Assembly: GCF_900129635.1 (NCBI RefSeq) | Contig: NZ_FSRB01000002.1 | Location: 2,322,727 to 2,386,726 of the forward strand | DNA: 64,000 nt | Origin: Singulisphaera sp. GP187 | GTDB lineage: Bacteria; Planctomycetota; Planctomycetia; Isosphaerales; Isosphaeraceae | Direction: 5' to 3' | Shown here: piece by piece, positions 63,306-64,000 of the stretch | Numbering within the stretch: the stretch's first letter is position 1 | Layout of the letters: every line of letters starts with the position of its first letter | Translations under genes and position numbers: made by a program | The notes under the pieces: model-generated | Told to the model about the DNA's origin: nothing | What the model saw: only the letters and a program-made list of their open reading frames with translations | The model's database searches: none

Positions 63306-64000
63306 ATGAGCATCCGCTTGATTTGCTCTGCCTGCCGCGCCACGTTTCTGACCGCCGACGATCGAGTCGGCCAGCGCGTCGCCTGCCCCAAGTGTGGGGC
63401 CAAGCAAATGGCGCCGACGACGGTCGTGGTGGAGCGAGCCGAGGCACCGGAGGCGTCGGTCTTCGTTCCCGCCGCCGACGCGCCGAGCCGTCGGCGGTTC
63501 CGTCCCGTCTGGTTGGTCTTGTTCCTCTTGCTCTCCACGCTCTCGATGGCCGTGGTCGTTGCCTGGCCGACGATTCAGGCCTGGTGGCACCCGGTTCCGC
63601 CTGACCCGATCGAGGTCGTGGCCTCGACCTTTCTTGGCTCGCTGACGGCCGAGCACCCGGAAGTGACTCAGCAAGTTTCGATTGTTGACGAGCCTCCCGC
63701 CATCCGGTCGTTCCGCGACGTGAGTCATGATCCCAGCCGCGATCGTCCCTTGAAGGGGTCGTTCCGACCGATCGCCCAGTTGCACGACCGACTCAACAAG
63801 ACGTTTGAGTACAACGCGGAAATCGGCCGGTACCAGCCGCGCGACTTGCTCGGTCCAGCCGCCGAAACGCTCGACGCGCTTCATGCCGCCAAGGCCGAAC
63901 AGGTCGAGACCGCCAAGAAGATCGCGAGCGGAAGCCCGGACGACCTCTTCGACGCCGCCGAGGCGATGGCCTCGACCTTTGACAAGTTGGCCGAGGGAGC
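63306..64000 (+). CDS. Zinc-ribbon membrane protein (3' partial)
   Basis: This frame starts at an ATG (63306) after AAAGGATCCG and runs off the right edge after 231 codons. It begins with a zinc ribbon (residues 7-31; C-S-A-C ... GQRVACPKCG). A linker and one membrane helix (about 73-95, VWLVLFLLLSTLSMAVVVAW) follow, then an outer or cytoplasmic helical region (about 100 on; EVTQQVSIVDEPPAIRSF, LDALHAAKAEQVETAKKIA). The ribbon is of the same type as in the coiled-coil gene at 55161. The full length and the rest of its operon lie beyond the window. The function is unknown. Confidence 0.75.
   Translation, partial: MSIRLICSACRATFLTADDRVGQRVACPKCGAKQMAPTTVVVERAEAPEASVFVPAADAPSRRRFRPVWLVLFLLLSTLSMAVVVAWPTIQAWWHPVPPDPIEVVASTFLGSLTAEHPEVTQQVSIVDEPPAIRSFRDVSHDPSRDRPLKGSFRPIAQLHDRLNKTFEYNAEIGRYQPRDLLGPAAETLDALHAAKAEQVETAKKIASGSPDDLFDAAEAMASTFDKLAEG

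Overview
The window looks like a chromosomal segment of a high-GC planctomycete, most likely from the Isosphaeraceae/Gemmataceae side of the phylum. The signs are two secreted proteins with the planctomycete N-terminal LEDR-x-LLS/LEDRLALS motif, an ECF sigma factor linked to a Ser/Thr kinase with a DFH activation motif, a CxPSR sulfatase plus the relic of another, zinc-ribbon proteins of the C-x2-C ... GQ(K/R)V-x-C-x2-C type, and many single-gene transcription units. No rRNA, tRNA, CRISPR array or intact insertion sequence was seen.

Layout. 1-6745: the end of a type VI secretion locus. tssF (cut by the left edge) and tssG run forward. They meet a convergent minus-strand effector unit of vgrG, a DUF6931-like gene, a PAAR tip gene and a ββα-metal nuclease toxin. 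7168-15440: a two-domain SAM methyltransferase, a small membrane protein, a metallophosphoesterase with a degraded metal site, a sulfatase C-terminal relic, a beta-propeller/di-haem cytochrome, a 2,4-dienoyl-CoA-reductase-like SDR and a GT87 membrane glycosyltransferase. 16116-20911: an alpha-glucan-type cluster of two glycosyltransferases and an amylo-alpha-1,6-glucosidase-like enzyme. 20889-27518: acyltransferase 3, RNase Z-like MBL protein, a pentapeptide-repeat/K+-channel fusion, an ArsR regulator, a single-pass membrane protein and a two-domain GNAT protein. 28207-36870: sulfatase, alpha/beta hydrolase, citrate synthase, an esterase/SMP-30 fusion, a small lipoprotein-like gene and a phosphate-porin-like gene with a frameshift. 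37529-44995: a LEDR protein, ECF sigma factor and Ser/Thr kinase-TPR operon, a second LEDR protein and a GT39-type membrane glycosyltransferase. 45209-45446: a tandemly duplicated terminator. 45559-56468: AsmA-like protein, MsrB, an NtrC-type two-component pair facing a proline-rich exported protein, a HAD-IIA phosphatase and a zinc-ribbon coiled-coil protein. 56929-64000: a metallopeptidase, then an operon of two dynamin-like GTPases and two zinc-ribbon membrane proteins that runs off the right edge.

The strongest candidate for an undescribed system is 58660-64000. Two different P-loop GTPases of dynamin-like layout are joined by a GTGA overlap and followed by two membrane proteins carrying zinc ribbons. 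A similar zinc ribbon heads the coiled-coil gene at 55161-56468. In a phylum known for internal membranes, this could be a membrane-remodelling module. That role is inferred from gene content only. Other points of interest are the nuclease effector without a visible immunity gene, the porin frameshift at a C6 run, the channel fusion, the metal-site loss in the phosphoesterase, and the duplicated terminator.
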